Assembly: GCF_000190695.1 (NCBI RefSeq)
Contig: NZ_GL870929.1
Span: 1,812,320 to 1,876,319, forward strand
Source of the DNA: Kingella denitrificans ATCC 33394
GTDB taxonomy: Bacteria > Pseudomonadota > Gammaproteobacteria > Burkholderiales > Neisseriaceae
Direction of reading: 5' to 3'
DNA: 64,000 nucleotides
The notes beneath the pieces were generated by a model. The model was given only the letters and a program-made list of their open reading frames with translations. It was not told the DNA's origin and made no database searches. The position numbers and the translations under genes were made by a program. Below, piece after piece: positions 25,828 through 34,761 of the stretch (positions are counted from its first letter, which is position 1; each line of letters begins with the position of its first letter).

Positions 25828-26742
25828 TTATTTTGCAGCGGATGCGCCTGCCGGAGCGGAAGCGGCCGCTTGGGCTTGTGCCTGCGCCTTTTGGAGTTCT
25901 TCCAATTGGGCTTTTTGTGCAGCCTGCATTTGCTCTATCATTTTGGTACCTTCGCCTTTGCGCACGGCATTGACTTTGATGTCGAACACTAAAACGGAAC
26001 CGGCAGGGATTTTCGGGCTGGGCGATGCGTTGCCGTATGCCAAATCGGCCGGGATGTACAGTGTGTATTCGCCGCCTTGTTTCATCAGTTGCAGGCCTTC
26101 AATCCAGCCTTTAATCACGGTGTTGTCCACCACGGGCACATCGAAATCTTTGCCGCCTTTGTTGGAGTCGAACACTTCGCCGTTGGTCAGGCGGCCTTCA
26201 TATTGCACGCTGACCAAGTCGCCTTTGGCAATGGCGGCACCCGTGCCTTCTTTTTTCACGCTGTATTGCAGGCCTGAAGCGGTGGTTTGCACGCCTTCTT
26301 TGGATTTGTTGGCTTCCAGCCATTGTTTGCCTGCGGCAGCAGTGGCTTCGGCTTCTTTGGCGGCGGCAGCCTGCATTTTTTCGGTAACGGCTGTCATAAC
26401 GGCTTGCACTTGCTCAGGCGTCATTTTGGAAGGTGTGCCGGCCATTTGGTCTTCAATGGCGGCAAAAAGCGCGTCTTTGTCAATGGTAATGCCGCTTTTT
26501 TTCAGGCCGGCCAAATCCAATTGGGTCGAGATTTCATAGCCCAGCATGTAGCTCAACTGTTTTTCCGTGCCTTCCAAGCCGGCAGGTGCGGAAGCGGTGG
26601 CAGAAGTACCGGCGGAAGAAGCTGCGGCAGAAGAAGCTGCGGCAGTGCCGCTGGCGGCTGATTTGCTGGTATTGGCTTGCTGGTTGCAGGCTGCCAGCGC
26701 AAACAGGGCTGTCAGGCTCAATGCGAGAACCGATTTTTTCAT
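25828..26742 (-). CDS. Mip/FkpA-type peptidyl-prolyl isomerase lipoprotein
   Basis: A 304-residue lipoprotein (MKKSVLALSLTALFALAACNQ). A long Ala/Ser spacer (about 25-58) is followed by the helical dimerisation domain of FkpA/Mip (LSYMLGYEISTQLDLAGLKKSGITIDKDALFAAIEDQM). A C-terminal FKBP domain (about 165-270: YSVKKEGTGAAIAKGDLVSVQYEGRLTNGEVFDSN, VIKGWIEGLQLMKQGGEYTLYIPADLAYG) comes next, and an Ala/Gln-rich tail closes the protein. Such envelope isomerases fold outer proteins and, in Neisseria, aid survival in host cells. It is divergent from prmB. Confidence 0.92.
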   Translation of the reverse strand: MKKSVLALSLTALFALAACNQQANTSKSAASGTAAASSAAASSAGTSATASAPAGLEGTEKQLSYMLGYEISTQLDLAGLKKSGITIDKDALFAAIEDQMAGTPSKMTPEQVQAVMTAVTEKMQAAAAKEAEATAAAGKQWLEANKSKEGVQTTASGLQYSVKKEGTGAAIAKGDLVSVQYEGRLTNGEVFDSNKGGKDFDVPVVDNTVIKGWIEGLQLMKQGGEYTLYIPADLAYGNASPSPKIPAGSVLVFDIKVNAVRKGEGTKMIEQMQAAQKAQLEELQKAQAQAQAAASAPAGASAAK

Positions 26743-26854
26743 GTGATAAAACCTCGTAGATAAAAACAAAAGATAAAACGTGCTGATTATAACGTTTTTT
26801 GCCTTCATAACAAAAGCAGTTATAATCCGATTTTTCATTTGCTTACAAAATACC

Positions 26855-27793
26855 ATGCCTTTTCCATCCAATTCAGACGAAAATTTAGACACATTGTTCC
26901 GCCAAGCCGAAAGCAGCCTGCACACGCTGCGCGATTTCCTGCGTTTTGCCGTGAGCCGTTTTCAGCAGGCCGGGCTGGTGTTCGGGCACGGCAGCGACAA
27001 CGCCCATGACGAAGCCGCCTATCTGATCCTGCACACGCTGCATTTGCCGCTGGATATGCTGGAACCGTATTTGGACGCGGCGTTGCTGGCCGATGAAAAA
27101 ACCGAATTGCTGGGCAAACTGCGCGAACGCATCGAACAGCGCGTGCCGGTTGCCTATATCACGCAGCACGCGCGGCAGGGCGATTTCGATTTTTATGTCG
27201 ATGAGCGCGTGATTGTGCCGCGTTCGTTTATTTACGAACTTTTGGGCGAGCCGTTGTCGCCGTGGATCGAATATCCCGAGCTGGTGCACCGCGCGTTGGA
27301 TTTGTGCACCGGCAGCGGCTGCCTGGCCATCCAGATGGCGGCGCATTATCCGGCGGCGCAAATTGACGCGGTGGACATCAGCCTGGACGCGCTGGAAGTG
27401 GCGGCCGTGAACGTGGAAGATTACAGCTTGCAGGAGCGCATCCAACTGGTGCATACCGATTTGTTCGAAGGGCTGGAAGGCACTTATGATTTGATTGTCT
27501 CCAATCCGCCGTATGTGGACGCGGAATCGGTGGACGCGCTGCCGGAAGAATACCTGCACGAACCAGAATTGGCATTGGGCAGCGGAGAAGACGGCTTGGA
27601 CGCAACGCGCGAAATCCTGCTCCAAGCCGCCAAATTCCTGAACCCGCGCGGCGTGCTGCTGGTGGAAATCGGCCACAACCGCGACGTGCTGGAACGCGAA
27701 TATCCCGAGCTGCCGTTTGTGTGGCTGGACACCAGCGGCGGCGACGGCTTCGTCTTCCTGCTGACGCGCGAACAGCTTTTGGGCTTGGAATAA
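26855..27793 (+). CDS. prmB: Ribosomal protein L3 glutamine N5-methyltransferase
   Basis: A 312-residue SAM methyltransferase of the HemK/PrmB family. It has an N-terminal helical domain, then PVAYITQHARQGDFDFYVDERVIVPRSFI, a SAM-binding DLCTGSGCLAIQMA near 155 and the substrate-gripping NPPY motif in DLIVSNPPYVDAE near 220. The PRSFI/PRSxxxEL pattern and the size favour PrmB (methylates L3 Gln) over PrmC. The start at 26855 excludes an upstream hydrophobic extension. An uptake sequence is read in frame near residue 20 as SSLH. Confidence 0.92.
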   Translation: MPFPSNSDENLDTLFRQAESSLHTLRDFLRFAVSRFQQAGLVFGHGSDNAHDEAAYLILHTLHLPLDMLEPYLDAALLADEKTELLGKLRERIEQRVPVAYITQHARQGDFDFYVDERVIVPRSFIYELLGEPLSPWIEYPELVHRALDLCTGSGCLAIQMAAHYPAAQIDAVDISLDALEVAAVNVEDYSLQERIQLVHTDLFEGLEGTYDLIVSNPPYVDAESVDALPEEYLHEPELALGSGEDGLDATREILLQAAKFLNPRGVLLVEIGHNRDVLEREYPELPFVWLDTSGGDGFVFLLTREQLLGLE

Positions 27794-27804
27794 CGGGCAG
27801 AACC

Positions 27805-27848
27805 AAAAAGCAGCCTGCATCTTGAAAGTATAGGTGCAGGCTGCTTTT
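27805..27848. terminator. DUS-pair hairpin after prmB
   Basis: AAAAAGCAGCCTGCA and TGCAGGCTGCTTTT form the stem, 12 bp after the prmB stop. Confidence 0.75.
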
Positions 27849-27880
27849 GAATTCTGGAAATATATTTTTAATCAATCAGA

Positions 27881-27986
27881 TATAGTGAATTAAAATCGCA
27901 ATGATACGGCGTTGGCTCGCCTTGACGTACTACTTGTACGCCTTGCGGCTCGCCGCCTTGTCTCATTTTTATTTTAATCCACTATA
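27881..27986. repeat. Correia-type repeat, 106 bp
   Basis: A full-length unit with one mismatch in the left terminal repeat (TATAGTGAATTAAAA). It occupies most of the 332-bp gap between prmB and the convergent hydrolase gene. The rest of that gap holds only uptake sequences and about 90 bp without recognisable features. Confidence 0.93.
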
Positions 27987-28073
27987 AATTATCTGTTCAA
28001 CCGTTGCGCTTGCTGCGAAAGCTGTGCCACGGGGATGCATATCGGTTGGTTAAGCCAAAGATTCGAGCCGATG

Positions 28074-28112
28074 GCAGCCTGCACTTCAAAACCGAAAGTG
28101 CAGGCTGCTTTT
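28074..28112. terminator. DUS-pair hairpin
   Basis: GCAGCCTGCACTT and AAGTGCAGGCTGC face each other just downstream of the leftward hydrolase gene. Confidence 0.7.
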
Positions 28113-28125
28113 ATATCGAACCGCT

Positions 28126-28764
28126 TTAGTCCAATGCCAAAACGCCGGGCACGAAGCGGTTAATCGCATCGCGCAGCTCGATGAGTTTGCCGTGGAAAAA
28201 ATGCGAGCTTTGCGGAATCACAATCAGCGGCAGGTTTTGTTCGCCGCACCATTGCAGCGGCTTGGCCAGCTCGATGACTTCGTCGTCCGCGCCGTGGATA
28301 AATAGGGTTTTGCGGATATCGGGGACGTGCGGCGCGGGCACGGGGTAATGCGCGACGGCCGCGCCAATCAGCAGCAGCAGGTCGGGCGTGTGTTGCTGGG
28401 CGGCAAAGGTGGATACATAGCCGCCGAACGAAAATCCGGCAATCGCCAGTTGCGGCGCGTTCGGGTGCTGCGCGCGCGCATGGTCGATTACGCGGACAAC
28501 GTCATCGGTTTCGCCGCGCCCGTAGTCGTGTTCGCCTTCGCTGTTGCCCGTGCCGCGCAGGTTGGGCAGGTAGCAGTGGAAACCCATTTGGGACAGGGCT
28601 TTGGCGGCAGTTTGAATGACTTTGTTGGTGAACGTGCCGCCCTGCGTGGGGTTGGGGTGGTTGATGACGGCCACGCCGCATTCGGCGTTTTGGGCGGGGA
28701 GATACAGCGTTTCCAGCTTTCCCGCGCTGCCTTGGATGAAGAAAATGTGTTGTTTGTTCAGCAT
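28126..28764 (-). CDS. Alpha/beta hydrolase
   Basis: A 212-residue hydrolase of the short YtnA/dienelactone-hydrolase-like type. Visible residues: an early HPNPTQGG oxyanion-type loop, the nucleophile elbow GFSFGG (near residue 110), Asp in IHGADDEV (near 163) and the final His in SSHFFHG (near 189), a complete Ser-Asp-His triad. No signal peptide. The start MLNKQHIFFIQ is preferred over an upstream Met that lies in a DUS. The substrate is unknown. Confidence 0.82.
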   Translation of the reverse strand: MLNKQHIFFIQGSAGKLETLYLPAQNAECGVAVINHPNPTQGGTFTNKVIQTAAKALSQMGFHCYLPNLRGTGNSEGEHDYGRGETDDVVRVIDHARAQHPNAPQLAIAGFSFGGYVSTFAAQQHTPDLLLLIGAAVAHYPVPAPHVPDIRKTLFIHGADDEVIELAKPLQWCGEQNLPLIVIPQSSHFFHGKLIELRDAINRFVPGVLALD

Positions 28765-28843
28765 GGTTTCGGTGGGTGATGGGGTGGGAAAAAGCAGCCT
28801 GCACGGCATGTGTAATCAAAAAATTTCCTGAAAACAGCGGCGG

Positions 28844-29278
28844 TTAGAGTCGGCGCAGGCTGCCGGGGCTGATTTCGAAGCCTCGTCCTTCTGGGTTGGT
28901 GCAGGTCATGCTGCCGGCGCGGCTGGTGCACTGCCAGTCGGATTGGTTGAAGAAAATGTACGATTTTCCTTCGGTCAGGATAACGCCGTTACCGTGCAGG
29001 ATGTTGTTGCTGATGCTGCAGTTGAGGCGGGAGGGGCCGGTGATGTTTAGGGAAACGCTGCCGCTCCAATGGCCGGGGTTGCCGCTGTTTTGGCAGTCTT
29101 GCGGTTCGGGGGTAACGGGTATGGGTTTGGACAGGCGGGGGATTGCGCAGGTAATTTGCGGTATGAAGCCGCCGTGCGTGCAAATGATTTGGCCGTCGGC
29201 ATTTTGGAAGTGGCCGTACTCGGCGCGGGCGGTGCCGGCGGCGAGCAGGAGGGCGGCGGTGAGGAATAAAGTACGCAT
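28844..29278 (-). CDS. Small secreted protein of unknown function
   Basis: A 144-residue protein with a clear signal peptide (MRTLFLTAALLLAAGTARA). It is followed by a mature part with six cysteines spread as in a disulfide-rich fold (IICTHGG, ITCAIPRL, QDCQNSG, LNCSISN, WQCTSRA, MTCTNPEG). A resemblance to DUF6636-type secreted proteins is possible but unproven. The start at 29278 has GGAACTCC upstream, a weak site. Confidence 0.55.
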   Translation of the reverse strand: MRTLFLTAALLLAAGTARAEYGHFQNADGQIICTHGGFIPQITCAIPRLSKPIPVTPEPQDCQNSGNPGHWSGSVSLNITGPSRLNCSISNNILHGNGVILTEGKSYIFFNQSDWQCTSRAGSMTCTNPEGRGFEISPGSLRRL

Positions 29279-29343
29279 GGGGGGGAGTTCCTTTTGGCGG
29301 GGAAGTGGGTGGGGAAAAGCAGCCTGCACATCCGGCGGCGGCT

Positions 29344-29787
29344 TTAATTATCGGGCAAGTCGGGCAATTCCAGTGCCATGTCCCGATTGACGAATGCGCC
29401 ACGTTGTTTACAGGTCATTTCGGGTTCTGTGCCTGAGCGTTCGGCAGATAAGCTGTATATGGTCTTGCGGATGATGTTGGTTGCGGCGGCTATGTAGGAT
29501 ACGTCGCCGTTACGCAGATGGATTTCGATAATTTCGCCACGGCGGTCATTGTCCAGAAGCGGTGTCAAACGGTTTAGGAAAACTTGGTCTTTGGGCCGCT
29601 CGAACACCAATTCTGGGCGGGCAAGGTTTTTGCCGAAGCGGTAGCGGATTTTGTCGCCGTGCTGCTCAATGCGGACTTGCTTGCCGTTGTTGAATTGGCA
29701 ATAAAACAAGGTGTCTTTGTTGGCGGGAGCGGCGAAGGCGGTGCCGGACAGCAATAGTGTGAAAACAAATAATGCTTTGATATTCAT
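29344..29787 (-). CDS. Small secreted protein of unknown function
   Basis: A 147-residue protein with a signal peptide (MNIKALFVFTLLLSGTAFAAP). The mature chain begins NKDTLFYCQFNNGKQVRIEQ, and a second Cys occurs late (EMTCKQRGAF), so one disulfide is likely. Alternating polar/hydrophobic strands suggest a small beta fold. Similar short proteins with a TLFYC-x-F-x-N-GK-x-V pattern occur in proteobacteria, but I cannot name a family. It lies between galE and the secreted protein at 28844 on the same strand. Confidence 0.55.
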   Translation of the reverse strand: MNIKALFVFTLLLSGTAFAAPANKDTLFYCQFNNGKQVRIEQHGDKIRYRFGKNLARPELVFERPKDQVFLNRLTPLLDNDRRGEIIEIHLRNGDVSYIAAATNIIRKTIYSLSAERSGTEPEMTCKQRGAFVNRDMALELPDLPDN

Positions 29788-29840
29788 GATATTTTATTTT
29801 GGTGGGTTAAAGAGGGCAGGGTGCAGGCTGCTTTTTCGGT

Positions 29841-30857
29841 TCAATCGTCATATCCGTTCGGGTTTTGCGATTGCCAACGCCATGCGTCCGCCATCATGGT
29901 CGGCAAATCACGCTGTGCCGTCCAGCCCAATTCGGCTTCGGCTTTGGCGGGGTCAGCATAGCACACGGCAATGTCGCCCGCACGGCGCGGTTTGAGCGCA
30001 TAAGGGATTTTTTGGCCGGTGGCGGCTTCAAAGGCGTGCACAATGTCCAGCACAGAATAGCCTTGCCCCGTGCCGAGGTTGTAAATATGCACGCCGGCGG
30101 TTTGTGCTTTGGCATTCAGGGCTTTGATGTGGCCGATGGCCAAATCGGTGACGTGGATATAGTCGCGCACGCCGGTGCCGTCGGGGGTGTCGTAGTCGCT
30201 GCCGAACACGGACAGTTCTTTCAGTTTGCCCGATGCGACTTGGCAGACGTAAGGCAGCAGGTTGTTCGGAATGCCGTTGGGCTGCTCGCCGATTTTACCG
30301 CTTTCGTGTGCGCCGATGGGGTTGAAATAGCGCAGCAGGATGACGCTCCATTCCGGGTCTGCGTGCTGCATGTCCATCATCATGCGCTCCATCATGATTT
30401 TGGTGGAGCCGTAGGGATTGGTGGCGGTGCCGATGGGTGCGGATTCGGTGAGCGGCATGGGATTTTTGTCGCCGTACACGGTGGCGGACGAGCTGAAAAT
30501 AATGCTTTTCACGCCGGCTTTGTCCATTTCCTGCAATAAAACCAGGCTGCCGGCCACGTTGTTGTCGTAATAACGCAAAGGCTGCGCCACGCTTTCGCCC
30601 ACGGCTTTGAGCGCAGCAAAGTGAATCACGCTGTCGATTTTGTGTTCGGCGAAGATTTTTTGCAGCAGCACGCGGTCGCGGATGTCGCCTTCGATAAACA
30701 CGGGGGCTTGGCCGGTGATGGCTTCAATGCGCCGCACCACTTTGGGCGATGCGTTGCACAGGTTGTCCAAAATCACGGCGCGGTGGCCTGCGTTCAGCAG
30801 TTCCACCACGGTGTGCGAACCGATAAATCCGGCGCCGCCGGTAACAAGAATGTTCAT
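29841..30857 (-). CDS. galE: UDP-glucose 4-epimerase
   Basis: A 338-residue short-chain dehydrogenase-type epimerase interconverting UDP-glucose and UDP-galactose, which feeds lipooligosaccharide and capsule sugars in Neisseriaceae. NAD-binding GGAGFIGSH at 7-15, HFAALKAVGES near 80, SSSATVYG near 123 and the catalytic YGSTK at about 149-153 are all present, and the length is standard. It stands alone, with no galT/galK or rfb genes beside it. Confidence 0.96.
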   Translation of the reverse strand: MNILVTGGAGFIGSHTVVELLNAGHRAVILDNLCNASPKVVRRIEAITGQAPVFIEGDIRDRVLLQKIFAEHKIDSVIHFAALKAVGESVAQPLRYYDNNVAGSLVLLQEMDKAGVKSIIFSSSATVYGDKNPMPLTESAPIGTATNPYGSTKIMMERMMMDMQHADPEWSVILLRYFNPIGAHESGKIGEQPNGIPNNLLPYVCQVASGKLKELSVFGSDYDTPDGTGVRDYIHVTDLAIGHIKALNAKAQTAGVHIYNLGTGQGYSVLDIVHAFEAATGQKIPYALKPRRAGDIAVCYADPAKAEAELGWTAQRDLPTMMADAWRWQSQNPNGYDD

Positions 30858-30905
30858 AATATATTGTCCATAAATGAAATTTTAATGTGCAGGCTGCTTT
30901 TGGGG

Positions 30906-31313
30906 TCAGCGTGCCGTTGCCGAGCGAATCAGCATTTGCGTGCCGAACCAGCCCCAATAAATGCGGTGGTGCACAATTTTACCGCCGCGGATGTCCATCA
31001 GTTCCAAAATGTCCACTTGGTCGCCTTCGGGCGTTTGGCGCGGATATTCCCACACCAGCGTGTTGCCCGACACAAAATGCGTGCCGTCGCGATACCAGCG
31101 TACCAGTTCGTTCGGGCGGCGGCGCGTGCCTTCTTCCAGAAACGCCAGAATTTCCGCCTTGCCGCGCAAAATGCCGCTGTCCCGTTGCAGAATCACGGGG
31201 ACGAGCGGGCTTTCCAGCACGGCGTGCTCGTCATACAGCGCGATGAGCCGTTCGGTGTCGCGTGTTTTGGCAAATTCGTGCCAGTCGCGATAAATGCGTT
31301 CAAAATCGTTCAT
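30906..31313 (-). CDS. SnoaL/NTF2-like protein
   Basis: A 135-residue protein with the cone-shaped NTF2-like pattern: an N-terminal helix pair (FERIYRDWHEFAKTRDTERLIALYDEHAVLESPL), then strands ending in the paired HFVSGNTLVWEYPRQ and GDQVDILELMDIRGGKIVHHRIYWGWFG. Members include small-molecule isomerases and binding proteins, and the ligand is unknown here. It lies between nagZ and galE on the same strand. Confidence 0.75.
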   Translation of the reverse strand: MNDFERIYRDWHEFAKTRDTERLIALYDEHAVLESPLVPVILQRDSGILRGKAEILAFLEEGTRRRPNELVRWYRDGTHFVSGNTLVWEYPRQTPEGDQVDILELMDIRGGKIVHHRIYWGWFGTQMLIRSATAR

Positions 31314-31342
31314 GATGGTTGCCTTGAAAACGGCGGCTTCAT

Positions 31343-31381
31343 GTGCAGGCTGCTTTTGGACGGTTGGAAAGCAGCCTGCAC
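31343..31381. terminator. DUS-pair hairpin between nagZ and the NTF2-like gene
   Basis: GTGCAGGCTGCTTTTGG faces GGAAAGCAGCCTGCAC with a short loop. Confidence 0.65.
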
Positions 31382-31397
31382 GTTCGCATGCCGATGG

Positions 31398-32480
31398 TTA
31401 AAACGCTTCGCCCACTTTCACGCCGCCCTGCGTGTCTTTCGGGCTGGCCAGTTGCGCGGTCAATGCTTGGGCGGCGCGGAATTCGTCGCTTTCCATCATG
31501 GCTTGCGCTTCGGCGGCGGAAACAGTGCAGGCCATGTTTTGCCAGCGTGCCGCCAGCGCATCGTTGTGCGGGGCGGTGAAATTGCGGCGCAGTTCATCGA
31601 CCAAATCAGGGCGGTTGCACACCAGCACGATGTCGCAGCCTGCTTCGAACGACAGGCGCGCCCGTTCGCGGATGCCGCCGACACCGCACGCGCCTTCCAT
31701 GGTCAAATCGTCCGAAAAAATCACGCCGTCAAAGCCCAGTTGGCCGCGCAACACGGTTTTGAGCCAGTATTCGGAGAAGCCTGCAGGCTGCTTGTCGATA
31801 TTCGGATACACCACGTGGGCGGGCATCACGGCCGCCATGCCCTGTTGCGCCAATGCGGCAAAGGGGGCGATGTCGTTGCGTTGCAGTTCGTCCAGGCTGC
31901 GGCGGTCTTCGGGCAGGACGTGGTGGCTGTCGCCTTCCACAAATCCGTGTCCGGGGAAGTGTTTGCCGCACGATTTCATGCCGCCGCGGTTCAGGCCGCG
32001 CTGCAAGGCGAGTGCCAGTTCGGTGACGATGTCGGGGCGGCGGTGGAAGCTGCGGTTGCCGATGACGGCGCATTGCCCCCAGTCCAAATCCAGCACGGGC
32101 GTGAACGATAAATCCACACCGCAGGCGGCCAATTCGGCAGCCAGCACCCAGCCGATTTGTTCGGCGGCGCGTTTGGCGGTTTCCGCGCCGTCTTGGTCCC
32201 ACATTTCGCCCAGCACGTTCATGGCGGGCAGGCGCGTGAAACCGTCGATAAAGCGTTGGACGCGGCCGCCTTCGTGATCGACGGCGATGATGAGTTCGGG
32301 TGTGCGCAGGGCTTTGATGTCGCGGCAAAGCTGTTTGAGCTGTTCGACATTTTGGAAGTTGCGGCGGAACAGAATCACGCCGCCGACGGCCGGGTCGAGC
32401 AGGCGTTGGATGTCGTCTTCGCTTAATGTGCAGGCGGCGATGTCGGCCATGACGGGGCCGCGCGGAAGGGTGTGTGGCAT
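31398..32480 (-). CDS. nagZ: Beta-N-acetylhexosaminidase of murein recycling
   Basis: A 360-residue GH3 enzyme that removes N-acetylglucosamine from anhydromuropeptides in the cytoplasm. Typical segments: PAVGGVILFRRNF, LIIAVDHEGGRVQRF, LDWGQCAVIGNRSF, the catalytic loop KHFPGHGFVEGDSHH with the His-Asp pair used as acid/base, and the nucleophile Asp in IFSDDLTMEGA. The start MPHTLPRGPVMADIAA is the usual N-terminus. It lies 50 bp after the HNH-protein gene on the same strand. Confidence 0.95.
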   Translation of the reverse strand: MPHTLPRGPVMADIAACTLSEDDIQRLLDPAVGGVILFRRNFQNVEQLKQLCRDIKALRTPELIIAVDHEGGRVQRFIDGFTRLPAMNVLGEMWDQDGAETAKRAAEQIGWVLAAELAACGVDLSFTPVLDLDWGQCAVIGNRSFHRRPDIVTELALALQRGLNRGGMKSCGKHFPGHGFVEGDSHHVLPEDRRSLDELQRNDIAPFAALAQQGMAAVMPAHVVYPNIDKQPAGFSEYWLKTVLRGQLGFDGVIFSDDLTMEGACGVGGIRERARLSFEAGCDIVLVCNRPDLVDELRRNFTAPHNDALAARWQNMACTVSAAEAQAMMESDEFRAAQALTAQLASPKDTQGGVKVGEAF

Positions 32481-32530
32481 GGGGTTTCCTGTGTGTGGTT
32501 TGAGGGTTGTCGGAAAGTGCAGGCTGCTTT

Positions 32531-33091
32531 TTAAGGCTGCGGTTCGGTGATGGCGAGCTGCCGTTTTGCCACCATTTTGCGTTTGTAGTGCGGATTGCCG
32601 GCGCGCACGCTGCACGGCAGGCACAGGCACATGGCGTTGTCGCGGCTGCGGGCGAACTGGTTGTCCCGCCGGCGCAGGGTGGCACGGGCCAGCGTGATAT
32701 TGCGGCTGCAAAAGGCGCATTGGCGGTTCTGCCGGTCCCAAGTGCTTTGCTTGATGGCGGTGTATTGCGCGAAATAGGGCTTGGTCCACCAATACAGCGC
32801 TTCCAGCTCGTCTTTGATGTGCGCCGGCACGGGCAGATTGCGGATTTGCGCCACGTTCGGCAGGTGCGAATCTTTGGCCAGATTGCAGTGCTTGTGCACG
32901 ACAAACAAGTTGGCCGGGCTTTCCAGCCGTTCTTCCAGCTCCGGATTGGGCAGCCATTTGTAGATGGCGCGCGGCAGGAAATGCTCCAACGACCAATGTG
33001 CAGGTTGCTTTTCAATCATTTTGCGGCAAATAATGCAGATTCCCTGCGTTTTTTCGTACGTTTTAATTTTCAGGTTAAGGGATTTGCTCAT
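32531..33091 (-). CDS. HNH-type protein with two CxxC zinc pairs
   Basis: A 186-residue protein. CIICRKM near 19-22 and CAFCSR near 126-129 are zinc-knuckle pairs, and CLCLPC near 157 adds further ligands. WSLEHFLPRAI followed by NLFVVHKHCNLAKDS fits an HNH/McrA-like nuclease core (H in LEHF, N and H in the second segment). It is probably a metal-dependent nuclease or a DNA-binding relative. It lies beside nagZ with no restriction-modification partner visible. The target is unknown. Confidence 0.7.
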   Translation of the reverse strand: MSKSLNLKIKTYEKTQGICIICRKMIEKQPAHWSLEHFLPRAIYKWLPNPELEERLESPANLFVVHKHCNLAKDSHLPNVAQIRNLPVPAHIKDELEALYWWTKPYFAQYTAIKQSTWDRQNRQCAFCSRNITLARATLRRRDNQFARSRDNAMCLCLPCSVRAGNPHYKRKMVAKRQLAITEPQP

Positions 33092-33145
33092 AATTCGGTC
33101 TGCAAAGCTTGTGCGGCGGAGGAATCCGTCCGCGTTGTTTATTGT

Positions 33146-33251
33146 TATAGTGGATTAAAATAAAAATGAGACAAGGCGGCGAGCCGCAAGGCGTACAAGT
33201 AGTACGTCAAGGCGAGCCAACGCCGTATCATTGCGATTTTAATCCACTATA
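33146..33251. repeat. Correia-type repeat, 106 bp
   Basis: A full-length copy in the opposite orientation to those at 9994 and 27881, with an internal GTACAAGTAGTAC near-palindrome. It lies upstream of the HNH-nagZ series and downstream of the next leftward gene. Confidence 0.93.
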
Positions 33252-33298
33252 TTTCGGGCGGCGGAAAAAGCAGCCTGCACTTGCGCGGCCGTTTTCCT

Positions 33299-34672
33299 TT
33301 ATTCCGGCAAAGAGGGCAGTTTACCAGCCATTCCCCCCTGTTGTCTTTGCGGCAGCGCAATCGGTATGCGCCATTCTTCCGACGGGTAGTCGCCGTATAC
33401 GGAAAACATGATGGCGTTGTTTTCGGGGTCGTAACTCAGTTGGCGCGACGGGCTGCTGTGTTGCGCAAGGATTGCGGGCAATTCGGCGGCGCGCCGGTGT
33501 TCGGGCAGCCGGTATAAGGCGAGGGCGGCCTGAAAAGCGCGCTGCTGCATGTGCGTGTCTTGCAGGCGGTGGGCATAAGAAGCGAAATCGGCACTTTCTG
33601 TATAGGTAAGTGTGCAGCCCACCAAATTGCGCAGGCAGGAGAAGCTGCCGTATTTCCGCCACGGGTCGGGTGAAGGGTCGGCTTCGGGCGGCGTGCGGAC
33701 GGGAAGGTCTTTGGCAAAGGCTTGCCGCGCAGGTTCTTCGCAGGCAAAGGCGAGTTGTCGGGCGGCCAGCGTTTTCGAGTGTTCGGCCGAGAACAGGACG
33801 GGCACGAGCCACGCAGGCATTTCTTCGCGCAGTTGGGACGGATGGTGGGCAATGTTGGCCGCTATGTAATGATATTCGAACTGTATGGTGCGGCAGAAGT
33901 TTTCCGCATGGTCGGCGGAGGGAGCGAACGCATCGGCACAGTGTGCAGGCAGCTTGCCGGCCCATTGCGGCTGTTCGGCCAGCATGTCGGCGGCAAGCTT
34001 TGTGTTTTGCCGAACCATAGCAGCGCCAACCATGGTGGAAATGAGCCCGCCGCGCGATTGTTGCAGCGTTTTGCCCGTGCGGATATTGCGGCAGATTCGG
34101 GCAAATGCGGCTTCGGATTTGCCGTCCAGCCAATCCACGGCGGCAGGTGTTGTCTGGTAAAAGAGATATTGGTATTTTGGAAAGGCGTCGGTCACAATGT
34201 CTAGGATGCGCACGTCCAAATTGTGGTATTGCGACACGCGGTCGGCATTGGCAAAGAGTTTGGCATGCTGCGTCACCGCCGCACGGTAGGCATCGGCGTG
34301 GTCGCGCACGTTTTGCAGGCAGCCTGCCACGATTTTCCATTCCTGGAATTTGGGAGCGCAGCTCAGTGTTTGGTCTTCGCCGTCCGAAATCAGTTTGCGG
34401 CGGCGGAGGCTTTCCGGCAGCTTGTCGTCCGCAGGCATGTGGTTGCCTAGCTGTGCCATGATTTGGCGGCGTTCGGCGGCATCGGGAATATCGTAAGGCA
34501 GCAGCCACAGCACATCCGACCCTTCGCCGTCGCCGCGCGGTGCTTCGCTTTGCAGCAGGCGCAGGGCAGGTTCGGCGGCACGGTTATCGCGCTGCACGGA
34601 CAGTAAGGACAGGATGACAACCATGAGCAGGATGGCTGCAATCGTGGTCAGTAGGATTTTCATTTTTTTCAT
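33299..34672 (-). CDS. Membrane-anchored protein of unknown function
   Basis: A 457-residue protein with a single N-terminal hydrophobic helix (MKKMKILLTTIAAILLMVVILSLLSV), which is an anchor or uncleaved signal. A long helical extracytoplasmic domain with scattered Cys follows (LSCAPKF, AGCLQNV, FSCLRNLVGCTL). The C-terminal DPENNAIMFSVYGDYPSEEWRIPIALP part is beta-rich. No family is recognised. Met4 is an alternative start. Confidence 0.55.
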   Translation of the reverse strand: MKKMKILLTTIAAILLMVVILSLLSVQRDNRAAEPALRLLQSEAPRGDGEGSDVLWLLPYDIPDAAERRQIMAQLGNHMPADDKLPESLRRRKLISDGEDQTLSCAPKFQEWKIVAGCLQNVRDHADAYRAAVTQHAKLFANADRVSQYHNLDVRILDIVTDAFPKYQYLFYQTTPAAVDWLDGKSEAAFARICRNIRTGKTLQQSRGGLISTMVGAAMVRQNTKLAADMLAEQPQWAGKLPAHCADAFAPSADHAENFCRTIQFEYHYIAANIAHHPSQLREEMPAWLVPVLFSAEHSKTLAARQLAFACEEPARQAFAKDLPVRTPPEADPSPDPWRKYGSFSCLRNLVGCTLTYTESADFASYAHRLQDTHMQQRAFQAALALYRLPEHRRAAELPAILAQHSSPSRQLSYDPENNAIMFSVYGDYPSEEWRIPIALPQRQQGGMAGKLPSLPE

Positions 34673-34761
34673 ATGCTTATGAATGTGTTTCGGATTGCCG
34701 ATGGTGTTCAGGCAGCCTGCAAACGGTGTTCGCCATGCCGTGCAGGCTGCTTTGCTTACGG

